A stretch of 41,869 nt of DNA, from positions 1-41,869 of the forward strand of contig NZ_BCQG01000032.1 of assembly GCF_001544315.1 (NCBI RefSeq), given 5' to 3'. Shown here piece by piece: positions 25,979-34,417 of the stretch. The DNA is from Geobacillus jurassicus NBRC 107829. GTDB taxonomy: Bacteria; Bacillota; Bacilli; Bacillales; Anoxybacillaceae. The first letter of the stretch is position 1. Each line of letters begins with the position of its first letter. The translations under genes and the position numbers were made by a program. Under the pieces are notes generated by a model, which ran no database searches, had not been told where the DNA came from, and worked only from the letters and a program-made list of their open reading frames with translations.

Positions 25979-28249
25979 TTACCAACGACCGCCGCTGCTA
26001 CCGCTCCCCCCCTCATCTTCACGCGGTTGGACAAAGACCCACACCGTGGCTTGAACCGGCCTGCCATCCGGCGTTTTCGCATTGGCAGTCGCCGTCACCG
26101 TTGCATAGCCGACATCGTCGGCGACCAAATACCATGTACCATTTTCATTGACAACATTGACATACTCTGGCGCAGACGATTCAACGGAACGAAGGGTTTG
26201 GTCTGTCGCATTGTCCGGTATAAAGCGAAGCTGCGGCGCCACTTCAAGACGTTCGCCAACTTTGATGTACAATATCGGGCGACGAAACTCCATCCGTTCA
26301 AGCGCCACGTACGGGTCGATGACCGTAATCGTCGCCGTTGCCTGCGCATTGCTGCCATCGGCCGCTCGGACGGTGATTGTCACCCTGCCCGGTTTGTGGG
26401 CCGTCACCGTGCCGTTTTGGTCTACGGATGCGACATTCGGGTCACTTGATGTCCACGCAAGCGTTTGGTTCGTCGCGTCGCTCGGAAAAATGGTCACAGG
26501 AATGGTCTGCGTTTCGCCGACGTTCATCGTCGATTTGTAATCACCAAGCATCAAGCTATGAACCTTAACAGTGATCGAGATCGTGGCTGATTTTGCGATC
26601 GGCGGCTGCAGTTGCCCATATACATCGCGGTATGTCAACTCTGCGGTCAACGTATACGTCCCTTTTTGCTTAAAGGAGATGGAAACCGGAATCGTAATAC
26701 GGGACGGCGTCGACTGCCCGACCTCGTATGGAATCGAAAAGGAAATATAGGCGTTTTGTTTATTTTCATCCAGCCATACGTTTCCGCTTTCCTTAATCTC
26801 CACATTGCCGGCAAAGGAAGAGAGCGGGATTTTCACCGTCCCGGTCAATGCCGGAGTGGTCGCCAGCGCGGAAAAACGTTGGAACAGGTCGGTCAAGTTT
26901 TGCGCCGTTCCTTGTTTCGCCTCGCCTCCAGCTGTTGCTGACAACATTTGCAAATAGTTCATATCAATCTCGCTGTTTGTGCCAAAACCGATCGAATAAA
27001 GCGTGATATTGTTCATTCCGAGCGTCTTAGCCACGTTGATGGCATGATCGCGAATTTTCTTCTCTATGCTGCCGTAACTAAATGGATAGTCGCTCCGGCC
27101 TAAGGGGACATCAGCGTCGTTTACATAATCCCATCCGTCGCTTGTAAACAGGCGGGAAAAGCCACGCTTGTCGGTAAAACGAATGCCGGCCGTTCCGTTT
27201 GTATACAGTTCATACGTCAGCGGCAGCGACGCCGTGACTTTTTCTCCTGTGTAGTAGTAGAACCAAAGAATCCGCTGGACTTCCCGGTAAGTGATCGTTT
27301 CCGTTGCGTTAAGGGTGGTCGGCATCCCGTCTGTCAAGAAAATCACGTACTTTTTGCGCGCCGGGTCGTTAAAATACGACTGTGCAAGCGACAGCGCCGC
27401 CGAATAGTTCGTGCCGCCTCCGGCCGTCAAACTGTCGCCAACCGTCCGAATTTTCTCGAGTTGGGCGGCGACATTCGGCTGATCCCCAAACGGAACGATG
27501 TTTCTCACCGAGTCGGAAAATGGAATGAGGGCAAATCGGTCGTTCGGATGCAAATGGGCTTTAAAGTAATCGACAGCCGAGCGAAGCGCTGCCTTGGCGC
27601 TTTCAAGCTTCGCCCATGTCATCGAGCCGGAGACATCAAACACAAACACGACGTCGATCGGTGGACGGATGAGCGACGAAACCGCCCCTTGGGGAATGAG
27701 CGTCACATCGAGCCGTCCTTCGGCATCGCCGTTAGGCGGCTTAGCGTATTCCGGCTGTGAGAACGCGATGGAAAAATCCAATTTGGCGGTGCTTGCCTCA
27801 TTTCGTTTCGCATATTGATAAGGCGGTTCCGGGAATGAAAAATACACATCCTCTTTTCCATTTCCCAACACGCGATAAGCATCGACGGTGATTTGGTAAG
27901 TCGCCGTCGTTCCCGAAGCTGGTGGCCACTTGCCGCGCATGTCGAGTGAAAACGTATACTTTTTCTCCCCGTTTCTGTCCGCCGGCGCTCCCACCGCTTC
28001 GGCTCGGTAGCTGACTGCCGTGCCGTTTTGTTCCTTCAGCTGAATGCGAATCATAAAGTAGCGAATGCTGTTCCCTTGCCCGTTGCCGCCCCCTGGTGCG
28101 GTCGCCCATCCTTCAATTTTCTCATCGGAAACAAACGTGATAGCCCCTTCCGGCTGGCCTGCGTAAGCGACACCCGCCTTCACCGGCCATACACTCACCA
28201 TCAGCCATAGCAACATCCCCCATAACAACCAGCCGCGCCGCCGTTGCAT
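25979..28249 (-). CDS. Secreted VWA and bacterial Ig-like (Big2) protein
   Basis: The 756-residue product has an N-terminal signal peptide (about residues 1-31, MQRRRGWLLWGMLLWLMVSVW then KAGVAYAG). A VWA domain follows (about 195-460) with an intact MIDAS motif DVSGSM at 205-210 and a TDG segment (IFLTDGMP). Next come a beta-sandwich region and at least one Big2-type Ig domain (about 570-645, TSSDPNVASVDQNGTVTAHKPG), probably a second degenerate one, and a Gly/Ser-rich C terminus (GGSGSSGGRW). There is no LPXTG or other obvious wall anchor. It has its own extended -10 promoter. By analogy with the VWA-containing PilY1 tip adhesins, it could work with the neighbouring pilus, but this is inference. 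Confidence 0.85.
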   Translation of the reverse strand: MQRRRGWLLWGMLLWLMVSVWPVKAGVAYAGQPEGAITFVSDEKIEGWATAPGGGNGQGNSIRYFMIRIQLKEQNGTAVSYRAEAVGAPADRNGEKKYTFSLDMRGKWPPASGTTATYQITVDAYRVLGNGKEDVYFSFPEPPYQYAKRNEASTAKLDFSIAFSQPEYAKPPNGDAEGRLDVTLIPQGAVSSLIRPPIDVVFVFDVSGSMTWAKLESAKAALRSAVDYFKAHLHPNDRFALIPFSDSVRNIVPFGDQPNVAAQLEKIRTVGDSLTAGGGTNYSAALSLAQSYFNDPARKKYVIFLTDGMPTTLNATETITYREVQRILWFYYYTGEKVTASLPLTYELYTNGTAGIRFTDKRGFSRLFTSDGWDYVNDADVPLGRSDYPFSYGSIEKKIRDHAINVAKTLGMNNITLYSIGFGTNSEIDMNYLQMLSATAGGEAKQGTAQNLTDLFQRFSALATTPALTGTVKIPLSSFAGNVEIKESGNVWLDENKQNAYISFSIPYEVGQSTPSRITIPVSISFKQKGTYTLTAELTYRDVYGQLQPPIAKSATISITVKVHSLMLGDYKSTMNVGETQTIPVTIFPSDATNQTLAWTSSDPNVASVDQNGTVTAHKPGRVTITVRAADGSNAQATATITVIDPYVALERMEFRRPILYIKVGERLEVAPQLRFIPDNATDQTLRSVESSAPEYVNVVNENGTWYLVADDVGYATVTATANAKTPDGRPVQATVWVFVQPREDEGGSGSSGGRW

Positions 28250-28288
28250 ATGCCTCCCCTCCCGAGCCAAAAGGACTATCTTTCTTCC

Positions 28289-28297
28289 ATTATATCA
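28289..28297 (-). promoter_or_regulatory. Extended -10 promoter for the VWA-protein gene
   Basis: On the minus strand TGA-TATAAT, a perfect extended -10, lies 40 bases before the ATG and directly after folC. TGCCAA at about 17 bases is a weak -35. The gene can therefore be expressed separately from folC. Confidence 0.6.
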
Positions 28298-28317
28298 ATC
28301 CTTTTCATCACTTGGCA

Positions 28318-29613
28318 TTATTTTTTTAGAAGTTTTCGCACTTCAGATATAAAGTAAAGCGATCCAGTGACAAGCAACAGCTCGTCGTTTCCCATTCGTT
28401 TTTTCTTCTCGATGAGCCAGCCTGTCCAATCATCTGTCGCCGCCTTATGCAGATGAGACGAAAGGGCAGCAAGCGCTTCCGCCAACGCCGCGCGCGGAAA
28501 ATCGAACGTTGTAAACGTCATCGTTGTCGCCAGATCATCAAGCAGCCGAATCATCCGCTCGAGCGGCTTGTCCGCCAATGCGGCAAACAAAACATGGACG
28601 CGTTTGTCGGGATAATGGGTGCGCACCGTCTCCACAAGCGCGTGGATGCCGGCCTCGTTATGGGCGCCATCAAGGATGATGAGAGGATTGTCGCTCATCC
28701 GCTCAAACCGGCCGGGCCAAGTGGCCGTTGCGAGCCCGTCGCCAATATGTTCCGGATCGATCAAAAATGAATAGCCAAGCCGCAATAGTTCTGCCGTCAT
28801 CACCGCCACAGCGGCATTTTCGACTTGATGGGCGCCCGGCATGGAAATGCGCAAACCGCGATATTCGGCAAATGGAGTCGTGACGGAAAACTGTTCCCCT
28901 TCGGCCGTCGCCTGCCGGTCAGAAACGGTAAAATCAACGCCGAGCCGATACGTTTTCGCCTTCCGCTCCGCCGCCGTCTTGGCGATCACGTCCCACGCCT
29001 CAGGCTCGTTCACTGCTGTCACAAGCGGAACCCCTGATTTAATGATCCCCGCTTTTTCCGCGGCGATTTGCGCGAGTGTATCGCCTAAGATGTTCATATG
29101 GTCGTAGCTGACGTTCGTAATGACGGAAACGAGCGGATAAATGACGTTCGTCGAGTCCAAGCGTCCGCCGAGGCCGACTTCAATGAGCACGATGTCTTGA
29201 ATGTGTTTTTTGCCGAAATAATAAAGCATCATCGCTGTGATCACTTCAAATTCGGTCGGCCCGCCGAGCTCTGTTCGTTCCAATTCATCCGCCAGCGGTT
29301 TGATCGTCTGCACGAGCTCTACAATCTCTTCATCGCTGATCGGTTCGCCGTTGATGCTGATCCGTTCGTTAAACTGCTCAACATACGGCGAGGTGAACGT
29401 CCCGACCGAATACCCTGCCGCCTGCAAGATCGAACGCAAATAGGCGACCGTCGACCCTTTGCCGTTCGTTCCCCCGATATGGACGGCACGGACGCGGCGT
29501 TCCGGATGCCCGAGTTTCTCCATCATCCATTCCATCCGTTTCAATCCCGGTTTCATGCCAAGCCGCAGCCGCCCGTGAATCCAAGCGACCGCTTCATCAT
29601 ATGTTCGCACCAC
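28318..29613 (-). CDS. folC: Folylpolyglutamate/dihydrofolate synthase
   Basis: FolC adds glutamates to folates and, in many bacteria, makes dihydrofolate from dihydropteroate. The 431-residue product has the P-loop GGTNGKGST (about residues 47-55), the Mur-ligase-like segments FTSPYVEQFNERI, EVGLGGRLDSTN and SYDHMNILG, and the C-terminal domain with ILDGAHNEAG. A GTG start at 29613, 8 bases after AGGAGG, gives the family's N terminus (VVRTYDEAVAW). The open frame further upstream crosses the valS terminator and is not coding. A second GTG directly follows as an alternative. It lies between valS and the pilus region, as in B. subtilis where comC follows. Confidence 0.94.
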   Translation of the reverse strand: MVRTYDEAVAWIHGRLRLGMKPGLKRMEWMMEKLGHPERRVRAVHIGGTNGKGSTVAYLRSILQAAGYSVGTFTSPYVEQFNERISINGEPISDEEIVELVQTIKPLADELERTELGGPTEFEVITAMMLYYFGKKHIQDIVLIEVGLGGRLDSTNVIYPLVSVITNVSYDHMNILGDTLAQIAAEKAGIIKSGVPLVTAVNEPEAWDVIAKTAAERKAKTYRLGVDFTVSDRQATAEGEQFSVTTPFAEYRGLRISMPGAHQVENAAVAVMTAELLRLGYSFLIDPEHIGDGLATATWPGRFERMSDNPLIILDGAHNEAGIHALVETVRTHYPDKRVHVLFAALADKPLERMIRLLDDLATTMTFTTFDFPRAALAEALAALSSHLHKAATDDWTGWLIEKKKRMGNDELLLVTGSLYFISEVRKLLKK

Positions 29614-29705
29614 GGTTGACCCCTCCTTCGAAAAACTGTATAAGCTGGCGGCTTGTCCGCGCCGGCGAAACCCGGCGGTTCGTCCGACTACTCCGCCTTG
29701 TTTCA

Positions 29706-29743
29706 TAAGAAAAAGACGAATCCAGCCCATGCGGATTCGTCTT
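29706..29743 (-). terminator. Intrinsic terminator after valS
   Basis: An 11-bp perfect stem (AAGACGAATCC/GGATTCGTCTT) with a 9-base loop is followed by a T-rich run on the minus strand, about 30 bases past the valS stop. Confidence 0.9.
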
Positions 29744-29771
29744 CATCATAATCAACGGCGAGATCGTTTGT

Positions 29772-32414
29772 CTACCGTTTCAGCTCGGCGAGGCGCGCCT
29801 TGACGGCTTCGCGCTTTTCGATATAGTCTTGCCGCTTGCGCCGCTCTTCTTCGACGACATGGGCCGGCGCTTTCGCCAAAAAGCCTTCGTTCGCCAATTT
29901 CTTTTCGACGCGTTCGACTTCTTTGTTCCATTTGTCGAGCTCTTTTTCGAGCCGCTTGATTTCTTCTTCGATATTGATCAACCCTTCAAGCGGCATGATG
30001 AGCTCGGCGCCGGTGACGACCGCCGTCATCGCTTTGTCCGGCGCGGGAACGTTTGTATCGATCAAGAGCTCGCTCGGGTTGCAGAACCGCTCAAGATAGG
30101 CGCGGTTTTTCATGAGCGCCGCCCGCACTTGTTCATCTTTCACCTTAATATAGAGCGCAATCGGCTTGCTCGGCGGCGTGTTCACTTCGGCGCGGACGTT
30201 GCGGACGGCGCGGATGATGTCGACGAGCATCCGCATTTCTTCCGCCGCTTCTTCGTTCGACAGCTCAGGGCGCACTTGCGGCCACGGAGCAACGGTGATC
30301 GATTCGCCTTCATGCGGCAAGTTTTGCCAAATTTCCTCGGTAATGAACGGCATGAACGGGTGAAGCAGGCGCATCGTGTTGTCGAGCACATACGCCAATA
30401 CGGAGCGCGTCGTCTTTTTCACCGCTTCGTCGTCACCGTAAAGCGGCAATTTCGCCATTTCAATGTACCAGTCGCACAAATCGTCCCAAATAAAGTTGTA
30501 CAGCGTGCGCCCCGCTTCGCCGAATTCATATTTCTCGGCAAGCTTCGTCACCGTGTCGATCGTTTCGTTGAGACGCGTTAAAATCCAATGGTCGGCGACC
30601 GTTTTTTCGCCGCTCAAATCAAGCTCCTCATACGTCATGCCGCCCATGTTCATCAAGGCAAAGCGCGAGGCGTTCCAAATTTTGTTGGCGAAATTCCACG
30701 TCGCTTCGACTTTTTCGGTGCTGAAGCGCAAGTCTTGCCCCGGCGAGCTGCCGGTCGCCAAGAAGTAACGGAGCGCGTCAGCGCCGTATTGGTCGATCAC
30801 ATCCATCGGATCGACGCCGTTGCCGAGCGATTTGCTCATTTTCCGCCCTTGGGCGTCGCGGACAAGACCGTGGATGAGCACGTCTTTGAACGGGCGCTTC
30901 CCGGTGAATTCGAGCCCTTGGAAAATCATGCGCGACACCCAGAAGAAAATGATGTCATAGCCGGTGACAAGCACATCGGTCGGGTAGTAGCGCTTGTAAT
31001 CCGGCGAGTTCGTATCCGGCCATCCCATTGTCGAGAACGGCCAGAGCGCCGAGCTGAACCACGTATCAAGCACGTCGGGGTCTTGCTCCCAGTTTTCGAT
31101 GTCTTTGGGCGGCTCATGGTCGACGTACACTTCGCCCGTTTCTTTATGATACCACGCCGGGATGCGATGTCCCCACCAAAGCTGGCGCGAAATGCACCAG
31201 TCGCGGATGTTTTCAAGCCAATGCAAATACGTTTTTTCAAACCGCTCCGGCACAAACTGCACTTTCCCGTCGGTTTGCTGCAGCTTGATCGCCGCTTCGG
31301 CGAGCGGCTTCATTTTCACAAACCATTGCGTCGACAAATACGGTTCAACGACCGCGCCGCTCCGTTCGCTATGGCCGACCGAGTGGACGTGCTCCTCGAT
31401 TTTAAAGAGGACGCCTTGTTCTTGCAAATCGCGGACGATTTGCTTCCGGCACTCGAACCGGTCAAGCCCTTGGTATTGCAAGGCGTTTTCATTCATCGTG
31501 CCGTCTTCGTTCATGACAAGAATTCGCGGCAAGTTATGGCGGTTGCCGATTTCAAAGTCGTTCGGGTCGTGCGCCGGCGTAATTTTCACCGCCCCGGAGC
31601 CGAACTCCATATCGACATACTCGTCGGCGATGATCGGAATTTCGCGGCCGACGATCGGCAGCTTCACCATTTTGCCGATCAAATGCTTATACCGCTCGTC
31701 ATCCGGGTGCACGGCAACGGCCGTATCGCCGAGCATCGTTTCCGGACGGGTCGTCGCCACTTCAATATAGCCGGAGCCGTCGGCGAGCGGATAGCGCAAA
31801 TGGTAAAGTGCGCCTTTCACTTCTTTATAAACGACCTCAATGTCCGACAAAGCGGTTTTGGTCACCGGATCCCAGTTGATGATGTACTCCCCGCGGTAAA
31901 TGAGCCCTTTTCGGTAAAGCGACACGAACACTTCGCGCACCGCTTTTGAGAGCCCTTCATCGAGCGTGAACCGCTCGCGCGTGTAATCGAGGCCAAGCCC
32001 TAACTTCGCCCATTGGCTGCGAATATGGCCGGCGTATTCTTCCTTCCACTTCCATGTTTCTTCTAAAAACTTTTCCCGTCCTAAATCGTAGCGCGACAGC
32101 CCTTGCTGGCGCAGCTTCTCTTCCACTTTCGCCTGGGTGGCGATGCCGGCGTGATCCATTCCCGGAAGCCACAGGACGTCATACCCTTGCATCCGTTTCA
32201 TGCGCGTAATGATGTCTTGCAGCGTCGTATCCCACGCATGCCCTAAATGCAGTTTGCCAGTGACGTTCGGCGGTGGAATGACGATCGTAAACGGTTTTTT
32301 CGCCGGATCGCCGGTCGCCTCAAAAAATTTCCCTTTCAGCCACCATTCGTAGCGCCCCGCTTCAACCGCGCGGTGGTCGTATTTCGGCGGCATCGACACT
32401 TCGTGCTGTGCCAT
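29772..32414 (-). CDS. valS: Valyl-tRNA synthetase
   Basis: ValRS is the class Ia enzyme that charges tRNA-Val and edits mischarged threonine. The 880-residue product has the HIGH motif as HLGH (residues 56-59, in [13 protein letters not shown]), the CP1 editing domain with [17 protein letters not shown], and KMSKS near residue 525 ([14 protein letters not shown]). An anticodon-binding domain and a C-terminal coiled coil (from about 810, [20 protein letters not shown]) complete it. ATG 32414 follows TAAGGAGGG and gives [17 protein letters not shown]; the frame stays open 22 codons upstream into the leader without coding value. A T-box leader in front regulates it by uncharged tRNA-Val. Confidence 0.98.
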   Translation of the reverse strand: MAQHEVSMPPKYDHRAVEAGRYEWWLKGKFFEATGDPAKKPFTIVIPPPNVTGKLHLGHAWDTTLQDIITRMKRMQGYDVLWLPGMDHAGIATQAKVEEKLRQQGLSRYDLGREKFLEETWKWKEEYAGHIRSQWAKLGLGLDYTRERFTLDEGLSKAVREVFVSLYRKGLIYRGEYIINWDPVTKTALSDIEVVYKEVKGALYHLRYPLADGSGYIEVATTRPETMLGDTAVAVHPDDERYKHLIGKMVKLPIVGREIPIIADEYVDMEFGSGAVKITPAHDPNDFEIGNRHNLPRILVMNEDGTMNENALQYQGLDRFECRKQIVRDLQEQGVLFKIEEHVHSVGHSERSGAVVEPYLSTQWFVKMKPLAEAAIKLQQTDGKVQFVPERFEKTYLHWLENIRDWCISRQLWWGHRIPAWYHKETGEVYVDHEPPKDIENWEQDPDVLDTWFSSALWPFSTMGWPDTNSPDYKRYYPTDVLVTGYDIIFFWVSRMIFQGLEFTGKRPFKDVLIHGLVRDAQGRKMSKSLGNGVDPMDVIDQYGADALRYFLATGSSPGQDLRFSTEKVEATWNFANKIWNASRFALMNMGGMTYEELDLSGEKTVADHWILTRLNETIDTVTKLAEKYEFGEAGRTLYNFIWDDLCDWYIEMAKLPLYGDDEAVKKTTRSVLAYVLDNTMRLLHPFMPFITEEIWQNLPHEGESITVAPWPQVRPELSNEEAAEEMRMLVDIIRAVRNVRAEVNTPPSKPIALYIKVKDEQVRAALMKNRAYLERFCNPSELLIDTNVPAPDKAMTAVVTGAELIMPLEGLINIEEEIKRLEKELDKWNKEVERVEKKLANEGFLAKAPAHVVEEERRKRQDYIEKREAVKARLAELKR

Positions 32415-32481
32415 GTCATTTCCCTCCTTAACAACGTGATGGACAATGCGGCCGACAGCGCAAAGCCGCGCAGCCGGCAAG

Positions 32482-32745
32482 CAAAAAAGCCCCTTTCATC
32501 CCAAAAGGACGAAAGGAGCTGCTTTCGCGGTACCACCTTTTTTCTTAAGCCTGGAGGCTTAAGCGCTTCATTGGCATAACGGCACACGGCCGGCTTCCTC
32601 TACTCGGCAACAGCGCCGTTCAAAGAAGCAGCTCAAGGGCGACCTTCCAGCAGCCGTCATCCTAGGAAATCTCGCAGCTTCTGATTTCCCTCTCTGCAGG
32701 CTCGGACCGCTGTACTCCTCCCCGTCTTCGCTTTTGTCGTCATTG
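32482..32745 (-). ncRNA. T-box riboswitch of valS
   Basis: The leader contains the conserved T-box AAGGTGGTACCGCG (minus strand, 32526-32539), whose GGTG part pairs with an uncharged tRNA acceptor end. An AGAGAGG/GA motif and AGCTGCGAGA (AG-bulge type) lie in Stem I. A terminator hairpin at 32482-32520 (14-base arms with two mismatches, then Ts) overlaps the antiterminator. A GUC valine codon at 32641-32643 is the candidate specifier. When tRNA-Val is uncharged the antiterminator forms and valS is transcribed. The element is certain; the specifier assignment is less so. Confidence 0.93.
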
Positions 32746-32752
32746 TTCGATT

Positions 32753-32784
32753 ATTATACTACCATTGTCCATCATCTTTGCCAA
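32753..32784 (-). promoter_or_regulatory. Sigma-A promoter of the valS T-box transcript
   Basis: On the minus strand TTGGCA (32779-32784) is 17 bases from TAGTAT (32756-32761), while a perfect TATAAT (32753-32758) overlaps it at 20 bases. One of these is the likely -10; the exact one cannot be decided by eye. Confidence 0.6.
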
Positions 32785-32876
32785 GTTTTTATTTATTTAT
32801 TCTACTGCCACCCGTTTGGTGACAAACGGTTTTTCTATTCATATTGTATAGTAAACCGGAGAAGGAGGGAATATCA

Positions 32877-33065
32877 ATGCGGCGATTCAACCCGTATTCG
32901 TGGCCCCCGTGGCTCAGGCAAGTGCGCGCCGTCTGCGCCCAAGTAATCATTCCGCTCACGATCTTTCAAGCGATCCGCACCATTTTTTTGCCGACGACGT
33001 TTGATGTCATTTTATTGGCGATCTTTGTTCTCATTGCCGTGGCGCTCCATTTGGAATGGATTTAG
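32877..33065 (+). CDS. Small putative membrane protein, divergent from valS
   Basis: The 62-residue product starts at ATG 32877, 9 bases after a strong GGAGAAGGAGG ribosome site. It reads MRRFNPYSWPPWLRQVRAV, a basic and aromatic N-terminal part, followed by two hydrophobic segments (about residues 19-34 and 38-57) and ends LHLEWI. I do not recognise a family. The ribosome site and hydrophobic pattern support a real gene. It is the only plus-strand gene outside the minor pilin operon. A palindrome AAAACGATCGTTTT 10 bases after the stop could act as a weak terminator. Confidence 0.7.
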   Translation: MRRFNPYSWPPWLRQVRAVCAQVIIPLTIFQAIRTIFLPTTFDVILLAIFVLIAVALHLEWI

Positions 33066-33074
33066 AAGTCCGGA

Positions 33075-33230
33075 AAAACGATCGTTTTCTTTACTTAAAA
33101 CGGCGGTTCTCAAGTGTTGAAAAGAACAAGGTTTATGAGGTTTATCAATTTGAGAAAAGCCATGAATCTCCGCCCTCTCAGAGGGTCTGATGAAAAAACA
33201 ATCATTTTCGCGGAATCGCTGGTTCTCACA
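33075..33230. repeat. Intergenic region with two degenerate direct repeats and a hairpin
   Basis: Two imperfect copies of about 40 bases occur at 33075-33115 and 33194-33230. Each begins AAAAC-ATC-TTTTC (13 of 15 bases shared) and ends with the identical GGTTCTCA. Between them lies a small hairpin CCCTC-TCA-GAGGG at about 33173-33185. No gene with a ribosome site is seen in the 276 bases between the small membrane protein and ysxE. The layout suggests a decayed or dispersed intergenic repeat element. Confidence 0.45.
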
Positions 33231-33342
33231 TGAAAGGAAAAGCGGCTTTTCTTGTTTTAAATGGAGAAACACTTCCGTTGGACCGCGTTCTCTGTTCCAT
33301 CACCATCTTTTTTAGGAAGACGCCGTTTTGTTTGTCATCGGC

Positions 33343-34374
33343 TTACCCATTATCCTCTTCATCCGCCGGCGGTTCATTGTCCACCGCTTCTTCCTGCTGC
33401 TGCGCGGCGTCGCGTTGGACAAGGTGCATGACAACCGCCTCCATGTTTTTAAACGCCAAATAACAGCGCTGCAGCGCGGCGACATGTTCCCGTTCGTTCC
33501 GCTCCTTCCGCGAAGCGGCCTCATATCGCTCCAAACAGCGGATAAACCCGCGCGGCTCCGCCAAATGGCTGTACAAAAACGCTCGCTCCCCGTCGGATAA
33601 CGGCAGCTCCTTCTCGTACTCCTCGACCCCTTCCAGCCACTCGCGCCCGAGCGGCGGCATCGTCCGCACATGAAAACGGAGCGCGGCGATCACATCAAAG
33701 AGCAGCGAATTCCAATGCGCCCGCTCCCAGCTGATCCAATACGGCGGGATATAGTGGGGAAGGCGTGCTTTGCCGTGCACCCAGGCGATCCGCCATTGCT
33801 TCGTTTCCTTCAATATCTCTTCCCAAGCATCGAGCCGCTCCTCAGCAAACGAGTACGCGCGCATCACCTCGTGAAAATATGTGCAACACTGGAGCTGAAA
33901 CGGCGACATGTACCACGCCGCTTCATACCGCTCGACACGCTCTTCCCAAACGGCGCGGGCCCGCTGCCATTCGTCTTTTTTTTGCTTTCGATAATCCTCG
34001 ATCTCTTCTTCGTTCACTTTTATGGAGCGAACCGTAGAGCGATGGAGGCGTGCGAGATCGCGAAAAAAGGCGCGGACCGGGTCCCCTTCCGCCTTCGCTT
34101 CGCCGTCATGCCATGCTTGCAAATAATAAAGACGGCTGCCTTCCGCCGCAAACAACGACCGCTGACGCGTCAAGCAAAGCGGAAGGCAGCGGCGGCCATC
34201 GTGCTGGAGCGACTGCCAAACAGCGGCGGCTTCTTGCTCGCTTTCAAGCGGCTTTAAAGCGAAAACGCCGCGGTTCGTATACACTTTGGCGGCTTTGCCG
34301 TGCTCTTCAATGCGCTCCGGCCGAAGCCCGTACTGGGCGAGCACGGCATCATACCGGTCAAACTGTGCGGCCAT
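33343..34374 (-). CDS. ysxE: YsxE, CotS-family spore coat kinase-like protein
   Basis: YsxE belongs to the CotS/CotI group of spore coat proteins with an aminoglycoside-phosphotransferase-like fold. The 343-residue product has the N-terminal lobe (RIEEHGKAAKVYTNRGVFALKPL) and a catalytic-loop-like segment WVHGKARLPHYI, where the Asp of the usual HGD motif is Lys, so phosphotransfer is doubtful. The C-terminal 30 residues are acidic and Gln-rich. It lies directly downstream of spoVID, with 43 bases between, as in B. subtilis, and is probably transcribed with it in the mother cell. ATG 34374 is the start. Confidence 0.88.
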   Translation of the reverse strand: MAAQFDRYDAVLAQYGLRPERIEEHGKAAKVYTNRGVFALKPLESEQEAAAVWQSLQHDGRRCLPLCLTRQRSLFAAEGSRLYYLQAWHDGEAKAEGDPVRAFFRDLARLHRSTVRSIKVNEEEIEDYRKQKKDEWQRARAVWEERVERYEAAWYMSPFQLQCCTYFHEVMRAYSFAEERLDAWEEILKETKQWRIAWVHGKARLPHYIPPYWISWERAHWNSLLFDVIAALRFHVRTMPPLGREWLEGVEEYEKELPLSDGERAFLYSHLAEPRGFIRCLERYEAASRKERNEREHVAALQRCYLAFKNMEAVVMHLVQRDAAQQQEEAVDNEPPADEEDNG

Positions 34375-34417
34375 CGTGACGCCCCCTTATCGGCAAAAGA
34401 AATGGAAAGCGTTCCTT

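Noticed and set aside
29614-29730. 39-codon upstream extension of folC
   Set aside because: It reads through the valS terminator hairpin; the GTG at 29613 has an AGGAGG site.
33075-33230. CRISPR array
   Set aside because: Only two imperfect units with unequal flanks are present; there is no regular spacer pattern and no cas gene in the window.
33012-33272. 86-codon minus-strand frame across the intergenic repeat
   Set aside because: It overlaps the better supported 62-residue plus-strand gene, lacks a ribosome site and consists of the repeat sequence.
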